A DNA stretch of 64,000 bases from Streptomyces sp. 1-11. Lineage in GTDB: Bacteria; Actinomycetota; Actinomycetes; Streptomycetales; Streptomycetaceae. Of the stretch, positions 46,268 through 55,430 are shown one piece after another. The translations under genes were made by a program, and so were the position numbers. Below the pieces are notes generated by a model. It ran no database searches. It saw nothing but the letters and a program-made list of their open reading frames with translations, and was not told the origin of the DNA. Each line of letters begins with the position of its first letter. Positions within the stretch are counted from its first letter, which is position 1. Location: contig NZ_BJTV01000004.1 of the NCBI RefSeq assembly GCF_007176755.1, positions 372,001-436,000 of the forward strand. Reading direction: 5' to 3'.

Positions 46268-47068
46268 ATGGCCACCGACGTCAGCAGCGCCCAGCACCCC
46301 ACGGGGGCGGCCGGCCGCACCGCGCGCGTGCCGAAGTACTACCGGATCAAACAGCAGGTCCTGCAGATGACGCAGGCCCTCGAACCCGGCTCCGCGATGC
46401 CCGCGGAGCGCCTGCTCGCCGTGCGGCTCGGCACCTCGCGCACCACCGTCCGGCAGGCGCTGCAGGAACTGGTCGGCGAGGGGCGGCTCGACCGCATCCA
46501 GGGCAAGGGCACCTTCGTCGCCCAGCCCAAGCTGTACCGCAGCCTGCGGCTCACCTCGCACACCGAGGACATGCGCGCCCAGGGCCTGGAGCCCGCCTCG
46601 CAGGTGCTGGACATCGGCGAGGTGCCCGCGGACGCCCGGCTGTCCGCCCTGCTCGGCATCGGCGCCGGCGAGCGCGTGCTGCGCATCGAGCGGCTGCGGC
46701 TGGCCAGCGGCGACCCGATGGCCATCGAGACGACCCACCTGTCCGTGCGGCGCTTCCCCGGGCTGCGGCGCTCGCTCGCGACGTACCCCTCGCTCTACAC
46801 CGCCCTCGCCGAGGTGTACGGCGTGCACCTCGCCGAGGCGGACGAGACCATCGAGACCTCGCTGTCGACGCCCCGCGAGGCCCATCTCCTCGCCACCGAC
46901 GTCGGCCTGCCGATGCTGCTGCTGTCCCGGCATTCGCGGGACGCCGAGGGCACTCCGGTGGAGTGGGTGCGCTCGGTGTACCGGGGCTCGCGCTACAAGT
47001 TCGTCGCCGCGCTGCGCCGCCCGCCGGCCGGGCCGGCGTCCCCGGTGTCCGTCCGGGAGAACGGGTGA
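46268..47068 (+). CDS. dasR: DasR-like GntR/HutC regulator (paralogue)
   Basis: This 266-residue regulator has a GntR winged helix (about 22-90: [37 protein letters not shown]) and a UTRA/HutC effector domain (about 105-255: [44 protein letters not shown]). This is the DasR plan, in which GlcN-6-phosphate-type effectors release DNA. Compared with the S. coelicolor DasR sequence I remember, the N-terminal half is clearly diverged, while true DasR orthologues are nearly identical. I therefore take it as a second, local DasR. The ATG has GGAAGG 5 bases upstream. Its stop overlaps the next gene by 4 bases. Confidence 0.85.
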   Translation: MATDVSSAQHPTGAAGRTARVPKYYRIKQQVLQMTQALEPGSAMPAERLLAVRLGTSRTTVRQALQELVGEGRLDRIQGKGTFVAQPKLYRSLRLTSHTEDMRAQGLEPASQVLDIGEVPADARLSALLGIGAGERVLRIERLRLASGDPMAIETTHLSVRRFPGLRRSLATYPSLYTALAEVYGVHLAEADETIETSLSTPREAHLLATDVGLPMLLLSRHSRDAEGTPVEWVRSVYRGSRYKFVAALRRPPAGPASPVSVRENG

Positions 47069-48381
47069 CGTTCCCGCACCCCTCCGGACCCGGACCGCAC
47101 CCGCCGGCGCCCGGGACCGGCCTCGCGGCGGCGCTGGTGCGGGCGCGGGAGGCCGCCTGCCTCACCCAGGACGAGCTGGCGGTGCGCTCGGGGCTGAGCG
47201 TGCGGGCCATACGGAACCTGGAGACCGGGCACACCGCCCGGCCGCGCAGGCAGTCGCTGGTGCTGCTGGCCGAGGCGCTCGGGCTGGCGCCCGCCGAGGC
47301 GCGGCGGCTGTTACGGCTGCCCCGGGGCGGCGGGCACCCGGCCGGTCCCGCCGCGCCGCCCGGCTCACCGGGGCCTGACGGCCCCCTCGCCCCGCACGCC
47401 GCCGCGGCGCCGGCCGAACTGCCCCCGGCGCCCCGGCACCGCCTGGCCGGCCGGGAGGCGCTCGCGGCCGCGCTGGCGGCCGGCCTGCCCGGCCGGGGCG
47501 CACCCGCGGTGGTGGTCGGGCCGCCGGGCGCCGGGAAGACCGCCCTGGTGCTGCGCACCGCGCACGCGGCACGCGACCGGTTCCCGGACGGCCAGGTCTA
47601 CGTCGACCTGCATCCCGCCTCCTGCCGTCCCGTCACCTCCGACCAGCTCGTCCAGCGCGTCCTGCGGTCCCTCGGCCGCGGCGCCGGCGTCCGCGGCCCC
47701 GAGGAGGCGCGGGCCCGGCTGCGGGACGCCCTCGCCGGACGGCGGGTGCTGGTGGTGCTCGACAACGTAGTCACCGAGGCGCAGGTGCGTCCGCTGCTCG
47801 TGGACGGCGGGCGCAGCGCCGTCCTGGTCGCCGCGCGCCGCGAACTGCCCGCCCTGCCGGGGCGGTCGGGTCACCGGATCGGCGTGCTCGGCCGGCCGGA
47901 GGCCCGCGAGGTGCTGGAGGACCTGGCGGGCGCGGCCCGGATCAGGGGCGACCGGCCGGCCGCGCTGGACATCGTGCGGTACTGCGGCGGGCTGCCGCTC
48001 GCCCTGCACCTGGCCGGGCTGTGGCTCTCGGCCCGCCCGCACCGGTCGCCGCGCGACCTGGCCGACCGGCTGGCGGACGAGCGGGACCGGCTGGACACGC
48101 TGTGCGTCGGGGACCTCTCGCTGCGGGCGAGCGTGGCCGCGTACCACCGCCCACTGCCGCCCCCGCTCAAGACCGCACTGCACGAACTACAACATCTGGC
48201 AGGCGAGTTCGGGGTGGAGGATATTCCGGCCCGGGTGGCGGCGTCCCGGCGGCTCGCCGTGGACCTGCTGGAGGAACTGGCGCACCGCCAGCTGGTCCTG
48301 GCCGGCGCGCCGGACCGGGCCGGGCGGGTCCGCTACCGGCTGCACGAGGCGGTGCGCCTGTACGTGGCGCACGGCGGGTGA
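47065..48381 (+). CDS. XRE HTH / NB-ARC ATPase regulator
   Basis: This 438-residue protein has an N-terminal XRE helix-turn-helix (about 25-75: [23 protein letters not shown]), a Pro/Ala-rich linker (about 95-130), then an NB-ARC/STAND ATPase with P-loop [14 protein letters not shown] (about 150), Walker [11 protein letters not shown] and GLPLAL near residue 315. The protein ends after a winged-helix part with no TPR or other sensor repeats, so it is a truncated AfsR-like architecture. The GTG start overlaps the dasR-like stop (GTGA), so it is co-translated with it. It may add a second control layer to the das or adjacent biosynthetic genes. Confidence 0.8.
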   Translation: MTFPHPSGPGPHPPAPGTGLAAALVRAREAACLTQDELAVRSGLSVRAIRNLETGHTARPRRQSLVLLAEALGLAPAEARRLLRLPRGGGHPAGPAAPPGSPGPDGPLAPHAAAAPAELPPAPRHRLAGREALAAALAAGLPGRGAPAVVVGPPGAGKTALVLRTAHAARDRFPDGQVYVDLHPASCRPVTSDQLVQRVLRSLGRGAGVRGPEEARARLRDALAGRRVLVVLDNVVTEAQVRPLLVDGGRSAVLVAARRELPALPGRSGHRIGVLGRPEAREVLEDLAGAARIRGDRPAALDIVRYCGGLPLALHLAGLWLSARPHRSPRDLADRLADERDRLDTLCVGDLSLRASVAAYHRPLPPPLKTALHELQHLAGEFGVEDIPARVAASRRLAVDLLEELAHRQLVLAGAPDRAGRVRYRLHEAVRLYVAHGG

Positions 48382-48386
48382 GCCGG

Positions 48387-49955
48387 TCAGTCCAGGAACG
48401 CCGTCTCGATCCAGCGGCGCACCGCCCGCGGGCGCATCCGGTGCAGCCCGCCGACGGTGTCGGCGACCTCGTGCGAGCCGCCGACCGAAAGGAACTTCTC
48501 CCGGACGAGCGCGGTGTGGTCCGCCCGGGTCTCGGGGCCGGCGGCGCCGACCGGGATCAACCGGGTGCGGGAGACCGTGCGGCCGTCCGTGAGCCGTACG
48601 GTGACCCGGGCGCCGGTGGCCTTGGTGGACCGGGAGAAGTCCCGGTCGTCGGCCTGCAACGCCCCGACCAGGTCGACCAGTTCGTCCCCGCCGAAGCCGC
48701 GCAGCCAGGGCACCGCCGACTCGCCGGCCTCGCGCACCGCCTCGCCGAACGGCGCGTCGGACAGGAACAGTTCACGGGTCATCTCGGTGTCGTGCTCCAG
48801 CCGGATCCGCTTGGCGAGCGCCCAGCGGTCGGGGTCGTCCAGGGCGGGCGAGGAGAAGTCGTCCACCGAGAACTCGCCGGTGAGCAGGGTGGTGGCCACC
48901 GGGTAGGGCACGTCGAGGACCAGCGCGCCCAGCGGGGAGCCGGGACCGGTGACGTACCGGGCGGCCCGCTCCCCCGCGAACAGCGTGTACAGCGAGGCCT
49001 CGACCACCACCTCGGCCACGTCCCGGGGTTTGAGCGCGCCGAGTTCGCGGTGGATCTCGGCGGCGCAGTCCACGGCGGCGTCGATGCCGGGGCCTCCGGG
49101 GTGCATCTTGAACGAGAGGGTGTCGGTGTGCCAGCGGCGGCCCAGCCCCTTCGCCACCGCCTGCGGCAGCGGCACGGTGGCGAACCGGGCCAGGAAGCCG
49201 TCGCTGTGCTCCATGATGTCCGGCGCCCCGCGCAGCCCGGCGTACGCCGCGTCGCAGGCGTCCATCGCGGTGCGCACCGGGGTGAAGGTGTTGAACAGGC
49301 GGGCGTCGCTGGCCAGGAAGGCGCGCATCAGCGGCCAGTTGGGCATCGCGAAGGCCAGCCCGAAGGCGTTCTCGTAGAGGCTCGCCGGGGCGCGGTCGCT
49401 GTGCAGCCGCCCCGCGACGGCGCCGGCCAGATGGGTGTGCACGGCGCTCTGGCCGCGCAGCGGGCCCAGGGTGGCGGAGGCGGTGATGCGGGCCGCGCAC
49501 TCGTTGGCCGCGACCACCGCGGTGAGCAGCGACAGCCCGTCGAGCCCGCGGGCGTAGGCGAAGGCGAGGGGGACCGCGACGGTGGAGTTCGACAGGTGTC
49601 CGGCGTAGGCGGTGTCGTCCAGGTTGAGCCAGGAGCCGAGCGCGGCGAACACGCCGGCGGCCTGCCGGGGGTCGCGCTGCATGGGGTGGCCGAAGGCGGC
49701 CACCAGCTTCCTGCCGAGGGGGTGCTGGAGACCGGCCCGGATGGACGCGATCTGCGACAGCACCTGGCTCGCGGCCAGCTTCAGCACCCGGCACGGTATG
49801 TGCTGCGGGCGCAGGGACGCGGCCCAGTGCGACAGCTCCCGCAAGGGGGTGTCGGCCGGTGCGCGGACGTGGCCGGCCCGGGGCAGGGTGTGTGCCTGCT
49901 CGGCCCAGTCGGCGCACAGGGCCTGGGCGACGCTCTCCCCGAGGACAGCGGTCAT
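48387..49955 (-). CDS. MmgE/PrpD family protein
   Basis: This 522-residue protein has the MmgE/PrpD fold of 2-methylcitrate dehydratase and cis-aconitate decarboxylase. Seen are the helical first domain with LDDTAYAGHLSNSTVAVPLAFA (about 115-135), AVVAANECAARITAS, TLSFKMHPGGPGIDAAVD (about 280) and PAGR-type C-terminal residues. It lacks obvious metal ligands, as usual. Outside propionate metabolism such proteins occur in polyketide clusters as dehydratases or decarboxylases. No prpB/prpC neighbours are present, so a methylcitrate role is unlikely. It is isolated by a hairpin upstream and converges on the NB-ARC gene at 5 bases. Confidence 0.8.
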   Translation of the reverse strand: MTAVLGESVAQALCADWAEQAHTLPRAGHVRAPADTPLRELSHWAASLRPQHIPCRVLKLAASQVLSQIASIRAGLQHPLGRKLVAAFGHPMQRDPRQAAGVFAALGSWLNLDDTAYAGHLSNSTVAVPLAFAYARGLDGLSLLTAVVAANECAARITASATLGPLRGQSAVHTHLAGAVAGRLHSDRAPASLYENAFGLAFAMPNWPLMRAFLASDARLFNTFTPVRTAMDACDAAYAGLRGAPDIMEHSDGFLARFATVPLPQAVAKGLGRRWHTDTLSFKMHPGGPGIDAAVDCAAEIHRELGALKPRDVAEVVVEASLYTLFAGERAARYVTGPGSPLGALVLDVPYPVATTLLTGEFSVDDFSSPALDDPDRWALAKRIRLEHDTEMTRELFLSDAPFGEAVREAGESAVPWLRGFGGDELVDLVGALQADDRDFSRSTKATGARVTVRLTDGRTVSRTRLIPVGAAGPETRADHTALVREKFLSVGGSHEVADTVGGLHRMRPRAVRRWIETAFLD

Positions 49956-50004
49956 GAGGCGGCTACCTTCCTTGCCGTGCGTGCGTCGGCGGTGTGCGCG
50001 CGAA

Positions 50005-50037
50005 CGCGGGAGCACCGGGGGCCCCGGTGCTCCCGCG
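50005..50037 (-). terminator. 16-bp hairpin between NTF2-like and MmgE genes
   Basis: CGCGGGAGCACCGGGG (50005-50020) pairs perfectly with 50022-50037; the tip melts to a small loop. It ends the lipid kinase/NTF2 transcript. Confidence 0.8.
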
Positions 50038-50049
50038 CTGGGTGCGTGC

Positions 50050-50418
50050 TCAGGCGGCCGGGACCTTGTCCAGGAAGCCGTAGACGCCCTTGATCTTGCC
50101 CTGGTCGTCGGTGACGAGGACGTCGAAGCCGATGGCGATCGGCTCCGCGCCGGGCTCGGTCACCAGGCCCCACTGGAAGCGGGCCTGGTTGTGGTGGGCG
50201 TCGACGGTGCCGTGCAGTTCGAAGGTGAGGCCCTTGAACTGGTCACGGGCGCCGGCCACCACGGCCCCGAAGCCCTCGTGGCCCTCGACCGCGGCGAGCG
50301 GGTCGATGTACGGAGCGTCGGCGGTGAACAGCTCGGCGATGGCCGCGGCGCGCTTGTCGGCGTCCGCCTCGTTCCAGATGTCGAGGTAGCGGGAGACGGT
50401 GGTGGTCAGGTCGCTCAT
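50050..50418 (-). CDS. NTF2/SnoaL-like protein
   Basis: This 122-residue protein has the NTF2-like cone fold: an N-terminal helix (SRYLDIWNEADADKRAAAIAELF), then YIDPLAAVEGHEGFGAVVAGARDQFKGLTFEL and strand pairs FQWGLVTEPGAEPIAIGFDVLVTDD. It resembles SnoaL-like small cyclases/hydroxylases, but catalytic residues cannot be assigned. It may act on a polyketide intermediate. GAAGGAG lies 9 bases before the ATG. It follows the lipid-kinase gene by 62 bases. Confidence 0.8.
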   Translation of the reverse strand: MSDLTTTVSRYLDIWNEADADKRAAAIAELFTADAPYIDPLAAVEGHEGFGAVVAGARDQFKGLTFELHGTVDAHHNQARFQWGLVTEPGAEPIAIGFDVLVTDDQGKIKGVYGFLDKVPAA

Positions 50419-50480
50419 GCGGGCGTTCTCCTTCGTGACTTGCCTGGTTGTGTTTCCGGAAGGTGGCTCTGGTACGGGCT

Positions 50481-51431
50481 TCAGGGGGTGACCGGCGCCC
50501 AGACCGGCAGGGCTCCGGGGAGCACCTCGAAGGTGGCCGAGTCGCCGATGCCGTGCTGGTACTCGCCGTCGTGCTCCAGCGGCAGCCGTCCGCCGTCGGT
50601 GCGCTCCACGGTGATCCGGCGGCCGCGCGCGTACACGGTCGCCGGGTGGTCCATGTGCGCCGCCTCCAGCGTCAGTCCCGGCACGTCGGCCGCGGGGATG
50701 CCGCCGCCTATGACGCAGACGTCGAGCAGTCCGTCGTCGAGCAGCGAGTCGGGCAGCACCTGGAACCGGCCGCCCCGGTAGCGGCCGCCGCCGACGTTGG
50801 CGAGGACCGTGGGGCCCTCGTGGACCACCCGGCCGTCGACGGTGACCCGGCCCGGGTAGGGCCGGTAGCCGGCGGCCGTGTCGGCGAAGGCGCGGGCGTA
50901 GCGCTCGCGTCCGGTCAGCGGCAGCTCCCGGGCGGTGATCAGCGCGTCGGCGATCACGCCGGAACAGGCGCCCAGGTAGACGTAGTTGCGGGTCTCGGCG
51001 AGGCGGGCCAGGTCCAGCCGGCGCAGGCGGGCGCTGCCGCCGATGCCGTAGTCGGTCAGGACCGCCTTCAGCGACTCGGTCCAGGGGCGTTCGCCCCACA
51101 GCATCTTGTAGCCGGAGTTCCCGGTGCCGCCGGGCACGACGGCCAGGGACGCCCGGCCGGTCGCGGGGACGAGTCCCTGGACGACCTCGCGGACCGTGCC
51201 GTCACCGCCGATGGCGACGACCAGGTCCGGTGCGCCCTGCTTGCGCTCCAGCGCCCGGCGCACCGCGCCGGTCGCGTCGCCCGGCGCGCTGGTCAGGTGG
51301 ACCTCGGCGCGCTCCAGGCAGGCCTCGCACAGCTCCGCGACCTGGCGGACCAGTTCGGGGCTGTGACTGCCGGAGGCCGGGTTGGCCACGATCAGGGCCC
51401 GGGTCGGCCCCGGGGCTGCGGTGTCTGCCAT
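50481..51431 (-). CDS. diacylglycerol/lipid kinase family protein
   Basis: This 316-residue protein has the DAGK catalytic fold: N-terminal VANPASGSHS, nucleotide-binding VAIGGDGTVREVVQGL (about 75-90), VVPGGTGN (about 102) and a C-terminal beta-sandwich with LLDDGLLDVCVI and LEHDGEYQ. It probably phosphorylates a lipid alcohol with ATP. Whether it serves membrane lipids or the nearby polyketide pathway cannot be decided. GAGGAG lies 10 bases before the ATG. Co-transcription with the NTF2-like gene is likely. Confidence 0.85.
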   Translation of the reverse strand: MADTAAPGPTRALIVANPASGSHSPELVRQVAELCEACLERAEVHLTSAPGDATGAVRRALERKQGAPDLVVAIGGDGTVREVVQGLVPATGRASLAVVPGGTGNSGYKMLWGERPWTESLKAVLTDYGIGGSARLRRLDLARLAETRNYVYLGACSGVIADALITARELPLTGRERYARAFADTAAGYRPYPGRVTVDGRVVHEGPTVLANVGGGRYRGGRFQVLPDSLLDDGLLDVCVIGGGIPAADVPGLTLEAAHMDHPATVYARGRRITVERTDGGRLPLEHDGEYQHGIGDSATFEVLPGALPVWAPVTP

Positions 51432-51736
51432 GACGAGCGTTCTCCTCACGTCGGACGCGCCGGCGGACCGGGACGGCAACGATGGGGTGTCCTCACCGCG
51501 AACGGACGCGGGCCACGGGTGCGGCCCCGGCTCGGGCGAGGAGGAGCGTGCGACAGGGACGACTCTGCCAAGTGCCGCTGACCCGCCCCTGACACGCGCC
51601 TGACGCCGTGAACCGGGTCGTCCGGAATGATCAGTAACGTGTCAGTGTGTCCGGTTCGAATGGGCCGGGTGCGCCCGCCGCGGCAGACCGCCGCGCCGCC
51701 GGTCCGCGCACGTCGACCCGACCGGAGTGAGGACTC
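51432..51736. other. divergent intergenic region
   Basis: About 305 bases separate the divergent lipid-kinase and DinB/MDMPI genes. It should hold both promoters, but I see no clear operator, hairpin or small gene. Confidence 0.5.
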
Positions 51737-52642
51737 ATGACCGCACAGCCGTACGTTCCGCTGCCCATGGACCGCTGCACCGCGGAACTCCGCCGGGAGG
51801 CGGCCCGCTTCGCCGCGGCCGCCCGGGACCTCCCGCTGACGCAGCCGGTGCCGACCTGTCCCGGATGGACACTGGGCGACCTGGTGCGGCACTTACGCCA
51901 GGGCCACGAGTGGGCCACGACGATCCTGGCCACCCGGAGCACCGGGCTCGTCCTGCCGGGCGGCGACCTCGCCGAGGCCGACAGCGCCGGCGACGGCGAC
52001 GGCGACGGCGACGGCACGAGCTGGACCGAGCGGGTGGCCGGGCTCGGGGTACGGGAGACGGACGCGGTGGACGGCCGGCTGCGGGACCCCGGATCGCGGA
52101 CGGAATTCGTCCTCGAGGGCGCCGGCCGGCTGGCCGAGGCGATCGGCGGGATCGGCGCAGAGGTGCCCGTCTGGGCGCCGCACGGCAAGCAGAACAAGGA
52201 GTTCTGGCCGCGCTGGGCGATGTTCGAGACGGCCGTGCACCGCGCGGACGTGGACCTGCTGGCCGGCCGGCCGTTCGAGCCGGCCGCCGACGTCGCCCTG
52301 GACTGCGTGGACTTCTGCCTGATGGCGTTCGGCGTGCCCGAGGCCCGGCCGTTCCTCTCCCCGCTGTTCGCCGAGGTGCCGCGCGGCGGTGAGACGCTGA
52401 GCTTCCGGCCGCTTGCGGGCGCCGCGGGCCGGATCTCCGACTGGCTGGTCACCTGCGCCCCGGACGGCGTGCGGGTCACCCGGGACGCCCCCGACGGCGC
52501 CCCGGCCGCCGTCACCGTGGTCGCCTCGCCCGCGGACCTGCTGCTCGTGGTCAAGGGCCGGCTGCGGCCCCGCAGCCCGCGCGTGACGGTGTCGGGCGAC
52601 CGCGATCTGCTGGACTTCTGGCTGAGCCACGCCGTCTCCTGA
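51737..52642 (+). CDS. DinB/MDMPI-type (maleylpyruvate isomerase family) protein
   Basis: This 301-residue protein has an N-terminal DinB-like four-helix bundle of the mycothiol-dependent maleylpyruvate isomerase group: PVPTCPGWTLGDLVRHLRQGHEW (metal His about 55-60) and FETAVHRADVDLLAGRPF (about 163-180) with the second His. A C-terminal SCP2-like domain (about 210-301) ends DLLLVVKGRL...DLLDFWLSHAVS. Family members use mycothiol as cofactor in detoxification or isomerisation. An Asp-Gly-Asp repeat interrupts the first domain at about residues 84-94, coded by a tandem hexanucleotide repeat. It converges on the MFS exporter. Confidence 0.8.
   Translation: MTAQPYVPLPMDRCTAELRREAARFAAAARDLPLTQPVPTCPGWTLGDLVRHLRQGHEWATTILATRSTGLVLPGGDLAEADSAGDGDGDGDGTSWTERVAGLGVRETDAVDGRLRDPGSRTEFVLEGAGRLAEAIGGIGAEVPVWAPHGKQNKEFWPRWAMFETAVHRADVDLLAGRPFEPAADVALDCVDFCLMAFGVPEARPFLSPLFAEVPRGGETLSFRPLAGAAGRISDWLVTCAPDGVRVTRDAPDGAPAAVTVVASPADLLLVVKGRLRPRSPRVTVSGDRDLLDFWLSHAVS
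51988..52015 (+). repeat. tandem CGGCGA hexanucleotide repeat inside a gene
   Basis: Four and two-thirds units of CGGCGA encode a Gly-Asp run in the DinB/MDMPI gene. Such in-frame hexamers can vary in copy number by slippage without frameshift. Confidence 0.8.
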
Positions 52643-52655
52643 CCGCGGGACATGT

Positions 52656-52693
52656 GAAGAGGGCGGGCACGCCGTCGCGTGCCCGCCCTCTTC
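52656..52693. terminator. 17-bp perfect bidirectional terminator
   Basis: GAAGAGGGCGGGCACGC (52656-52672) pairs perfectly with 52677-52693 around a 4-base loop, between convergent genes. The arms begin and end with A/T-rich flanks that give a short U run. Confidence 0.92.
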
Positions 52694-52720
52694 CCCTGTC
52701 CGGGCCGGGGCCCGGCGCGC

Positions 52721-54178
52721 TCAGGACGCGGGGGCCGGCCGCGGGCGCGGGATGAGCTGGACCAGCGCGGCCACGGCGAGCGCGAGGGGCGCCAGCAGGT
52801 AGACGCTGGCCTTGAAGGCGTCGGCGTAGGCGTGCGGGCCGCTGCCCTGCCCGAGGACGTGGTAGAAGACCACGCCGACCGCGGCCACCCCCACCGCGCC
52901 GCCGACCTGAGCTGCCGTGGAGAGCACGCCCGAGGCGGCTCCGGCGTAGCGCGGGTCGGTGCCGGCGAGCGCGATGGAGGCCAGCGGGGCCATCACCATC
53001 GCCATGCCCGAGCCGCCGACCAGCAGTCCGGGCACCAGCCAGGCCACGGCGCCCTCGGTGCCGATGTGGTCGACCGCCTCCCACAGTCCGCCGAGCCCGG
53101 CCAGCAGCACCAGGGCGCCGACCGCGAGGACCTGGCGGCCCAGCAGCGCGGCCACCTTGCGGGCCAGCAGCGAGGTGGCCAGGAATCCCACGCCGAGCGG
53201 CAGGAAGACCAGGCCCGACTCCAGGGCGGTCAGCCCCACCCCGGCCTGCAGGTAGAGGGCGAGGACCAGGAAGAAGGACGACATGCCGGAGTAGTACACG
53301 ACACCGGCCACGACGCCGACCGTGAACGGCCGCTTGTGGAACAGCACGGGGTTGACCAGCGGGCTGCCGCCGCCGTTCGCCAGGCGCCGCTGGTGGGCCG
53401 CGAACAGCAGGAGCAGCACGGGCGAGGCGGCCAGGCACAGCCACGTCCACAGCGGCCAGCCCTTCTGCTGGCCCTCGGCGAGCGGCAGGACCACCGCGAC
53501 CAGGCCGGCCGAGACCAGCACCATGCCGAGCGGGTCCAGGTGGGCCCGGCCCTCGGCGCGGGACTCGGGGATGAGCCGCGGTCCGAGCAGCAGCGCGGCG
53601 ATGCCGACCGGCACGTTGACCAGGAAGCAGGTCCGCCAGCCGAGGCCGGCGATGTCGGCGTGGATCAGCAGGCCGCCGATGAGCTGCCCGAAGACGCCCG
53701 CGAGGCCCATGGTCAGACCGAACGCGTTGAACGCCCGGCCCCGGGCCTGGCCCTGGTAGGTGACGCCGATGATGGCCAGCACCTGCGGACCCATCAGCGC
53801 GGAGGCGAGGCCCTGCGCGACCCGGGCCACGACGAGCTGCCCGGCGGTCGGCGCCATGCCCGCCCACGCGGACGACAGGGTGAACAGCGCGACGCCGAGC
53901 AGGAACATCCGCCGCCGGCCGTACAGGTCGCCGAGCCGGCCGCCGGTGATGAGCCCGGCGGCGTAGGCGAGGGCGTACCCGGCGACCACGAACTCCACGG
54001 CGGAGGCGCTCGCGTGCAGGTCGCGCTGGGTCTCGGGGATGGCGACGTTCACGATGAACACGTCGAGCGTGATCACGAACGTGCCGACCAGGATGAGCGG
54101 CAGCGTCGCCCAGTGCGGGCCGGCCGGCTCCCGCTCCCGGGTCTCGGCGCCGGCTGTCCGCGCTTGCTGCAGGGACAT
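52721..54178 (-). CDS. MFS multidrug exporter (DHA2, 14-helix type)
   Basis: This 485-residue protein has about 14 hydrophobic helices. Motif C-like and loop signatures are clear: LDVFIVNVAIPETQRDLHAS in TM1, GRLGDLYGRRRMFLLG (motif A, about 85-100) and RAFNAFGLTMGLAGVFGQLIGG (motif C). DHA2 pumps export drugs and secondary metabolites by proton antiport. As the last gene of the polyketide operon on the minus strand it probably exports the product. AAGGA lies 10 bases before the chosen ATG at 54178. A strong terminator follows. Confidence 0.88.
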   Translation of the reverse strand: MSLQQARTAGAETREREPAGPHWATLPLILVGTFVITLDVFIVNVAIPETQRDLHASASAVEFVVAGYALAYAAGLITGGRLGDLYGRRRMFLLGVALFTLSSAWAGMAPTAGQLVVARVAQGLASALMGPQVLAIIGVTYQGQARGRAFNAFGLTMGLAGVFGQLIGGLLIHADIAGLGWRTCFLVNVPVGIAALLLGPRLIPESRAEGRAHLDPLGMVLVSAGLVAVVLPLAEGQQKGWPLWTWLCLAASPVLLLLFAAHQRRLANGGGSPLVNPVLFHKRPFTVGVVAGVVYYSGMSSFFLVLALYLQAGVGLTALESGLVFLPLGVGFLATSLLARKVAALLGRQVLAVGALVLLAGLGGLWEAVDHIGTEGAVAWLVPGLLVGGSGMAMVMAPLASIALAGTDPRYAGAASGVLSTAAQVGGAVGVAAVGVVFYHVLGQGSGPHAYADAFKASVYLLAPLALAVAALVQLIPRPRPAPAS

Positions 54179-54250
54179 GGTTGACGGTTCCTTTCTTGTC
54201 CTGCGTGTGCCCGGCCGGGGCGGCGGACCGGAACCGGCGGACACGCGCGG

Positions 54251-55270
54251 CTACTGCCAGTCGGGGACGTCGAGGATCTCGACCACGGCGGCGGAGAAAC
54301 TGAAACCGGCCCCCGCCGCCACCATGAGGACGAGGTCGCCGGGGCCCACGGCCCGCTGTCGGACGAGGTGTTCGAGGCCGAGGAACTGGTCGCCGGCGCC
54401 TATGTGGCCCACCCGGCGGCCCAGCTCCCAGGTGCTCTGCTTCTCGCTGAAGCCCAGCACGTCGTAGTTCTCGGGGTACTCGCCGCGGTGTATCAGCGGG
54501 GTCACCACGCGGGAGATGTCCTCGGCGCTGACGCCCGCGTCGGCCAGCGCGCCGGCCGTGGTGCTCTTCAGCCCGGCCTCGATGCGCGCCCAGGAGCCCT
54601 CCGCCTCCGCGGTGAGCGCGTGCTGGCGGCCGCGTGCGCGCAGCGGCACCGGCATCTCCCGGCCCGGTATGGTGCCGAACGGCTCCAGGCCGCGGTTCCA
54701 GCGCTCCAGCGAGTTGTCCGCGCTCACGCGCGCGGAGACGACCCGGGCGAAGCCGCCGCGCCCGGACAGCAGCAGCGCGCTGCCGCCGTCGCCGAGGATG
54801 AGGTTGAGCTGGAGGTTCCAGCGGTCCACCCACGGCGGCGCGAAGTTGTCCCCGGTGGTCAGCAGCACCGACTCGGTGAAGCCGGCGGCGATCTGCCCGG
54901 CGGCCAGGGTGAGCGAGGCGAGTCCGGCGTTGCAGCGCTGCTGCAGTTCGAAGCCGGCCGCCGCGCGGCCCACGGTCTCGTTGGCGACGTACGCCGCCGC
55001 AGGCCACATGTCGTGGCCCTGGTAGCCGCACGTGGAGTGCAGGACCAGGCCGACCTCGTGGCCGTCGGAGCCGGCCCGCTCGAGCGCCAGCCGCCCCGCG
55101 CGCACCGCCATCTCGGGTCCCGAGTCGGCCTCGGCCACCGCGATGGACTCGTAGCCGAGATTCTGGTGCTCCTCGTCGACGAGGCCCGCGGCGACCGCCT
55201 CGCTCAGCGGGCGGGCGTCCGGCAGCCAGGACGCGGCGGCGGCGACGTACAGCTCTGTGTTCAGCTTCAT
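54251..55270 (-). CDS. KASIII-like acyltransferase, copy 1
   Basis: This 339-residue thiolase-fold protein has the KASIII layout. The catalytic Cys is in LQQRCNAGLAS (about residue 113) and the His in TPLIHRGEYPENYD (about 255). Where FabH has Asn in GNTSAAS, this protein reads RVGHIGAGDQFLGLEHL, giving an Asp (about 293). A Cys-His-Asp triad is known from KASIII-like acyltransferases that form esters or amides in antibiotic pathways (CerJ, ChlB3 type) rather than C-C bonds. It probably transfers an acyl unit onto or off the polyketide. It is closely similar to the next gene upstream in the operon, clearly a tandem duplicate. Confidence 0.85.
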   Translation of the reverse strand: MKLNTELYVAAAASWLPDARPLSEAVAAGLVDEEHQNLGYESIAVAEADSGPEMAVRAGRLALERAGSDGHEVGLVLHSTCGYQGHDMWPAAAYVANETVGRAAAGFELQQRCNAGLASLTLAAGQIAAGFTESVLLTTGDNFAPPWVDRWNLQLNLILGDGGSALLLSGRGGFARVVSARVSADNSLERWNRGLEPFGTIPGREMPVPLRARGRQHALTAEAEGSWARIEAGLKSTTAGALADAGVSAEDISRVVTPLIHRGEYPENYDVLGFSEKQSTWELGRRVGHIGAGDQFLGLEHLVRQRAVGPGDLVLMVAAGAGFSFSAAVVEILDVPDWQ

Positions 55271-55430
55271 GTCTGGTGAATCCTTCGCTCAGGGGTGAGG
55301 GGGGTGGCATGCCCTGCCCGCCTGCGCGCGGACGGCGGCGGTCTCCCGTGTGCGTCGGACGGCCACTGTCCCGCAGCCCGCTGACACGGCGCTGACGCGC
55401 CGGCCGGGCGGGCCGCGGGAGCGGCACCGG

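Noticed and set aside
41253-47068. Taking this as the canonical das locus
   Set aside because: The flanking genes and the remembered DasR sequence suggest a paralogue, though this stays open until the rest of the genome is checked.
52551-55427. 958-codon minus-strand frame spanning the MFS and KASIII genes
   Set aside because: Arg/Pro/Gly-rich frame-shifted shadow; it crosses two real genes and a terminator.
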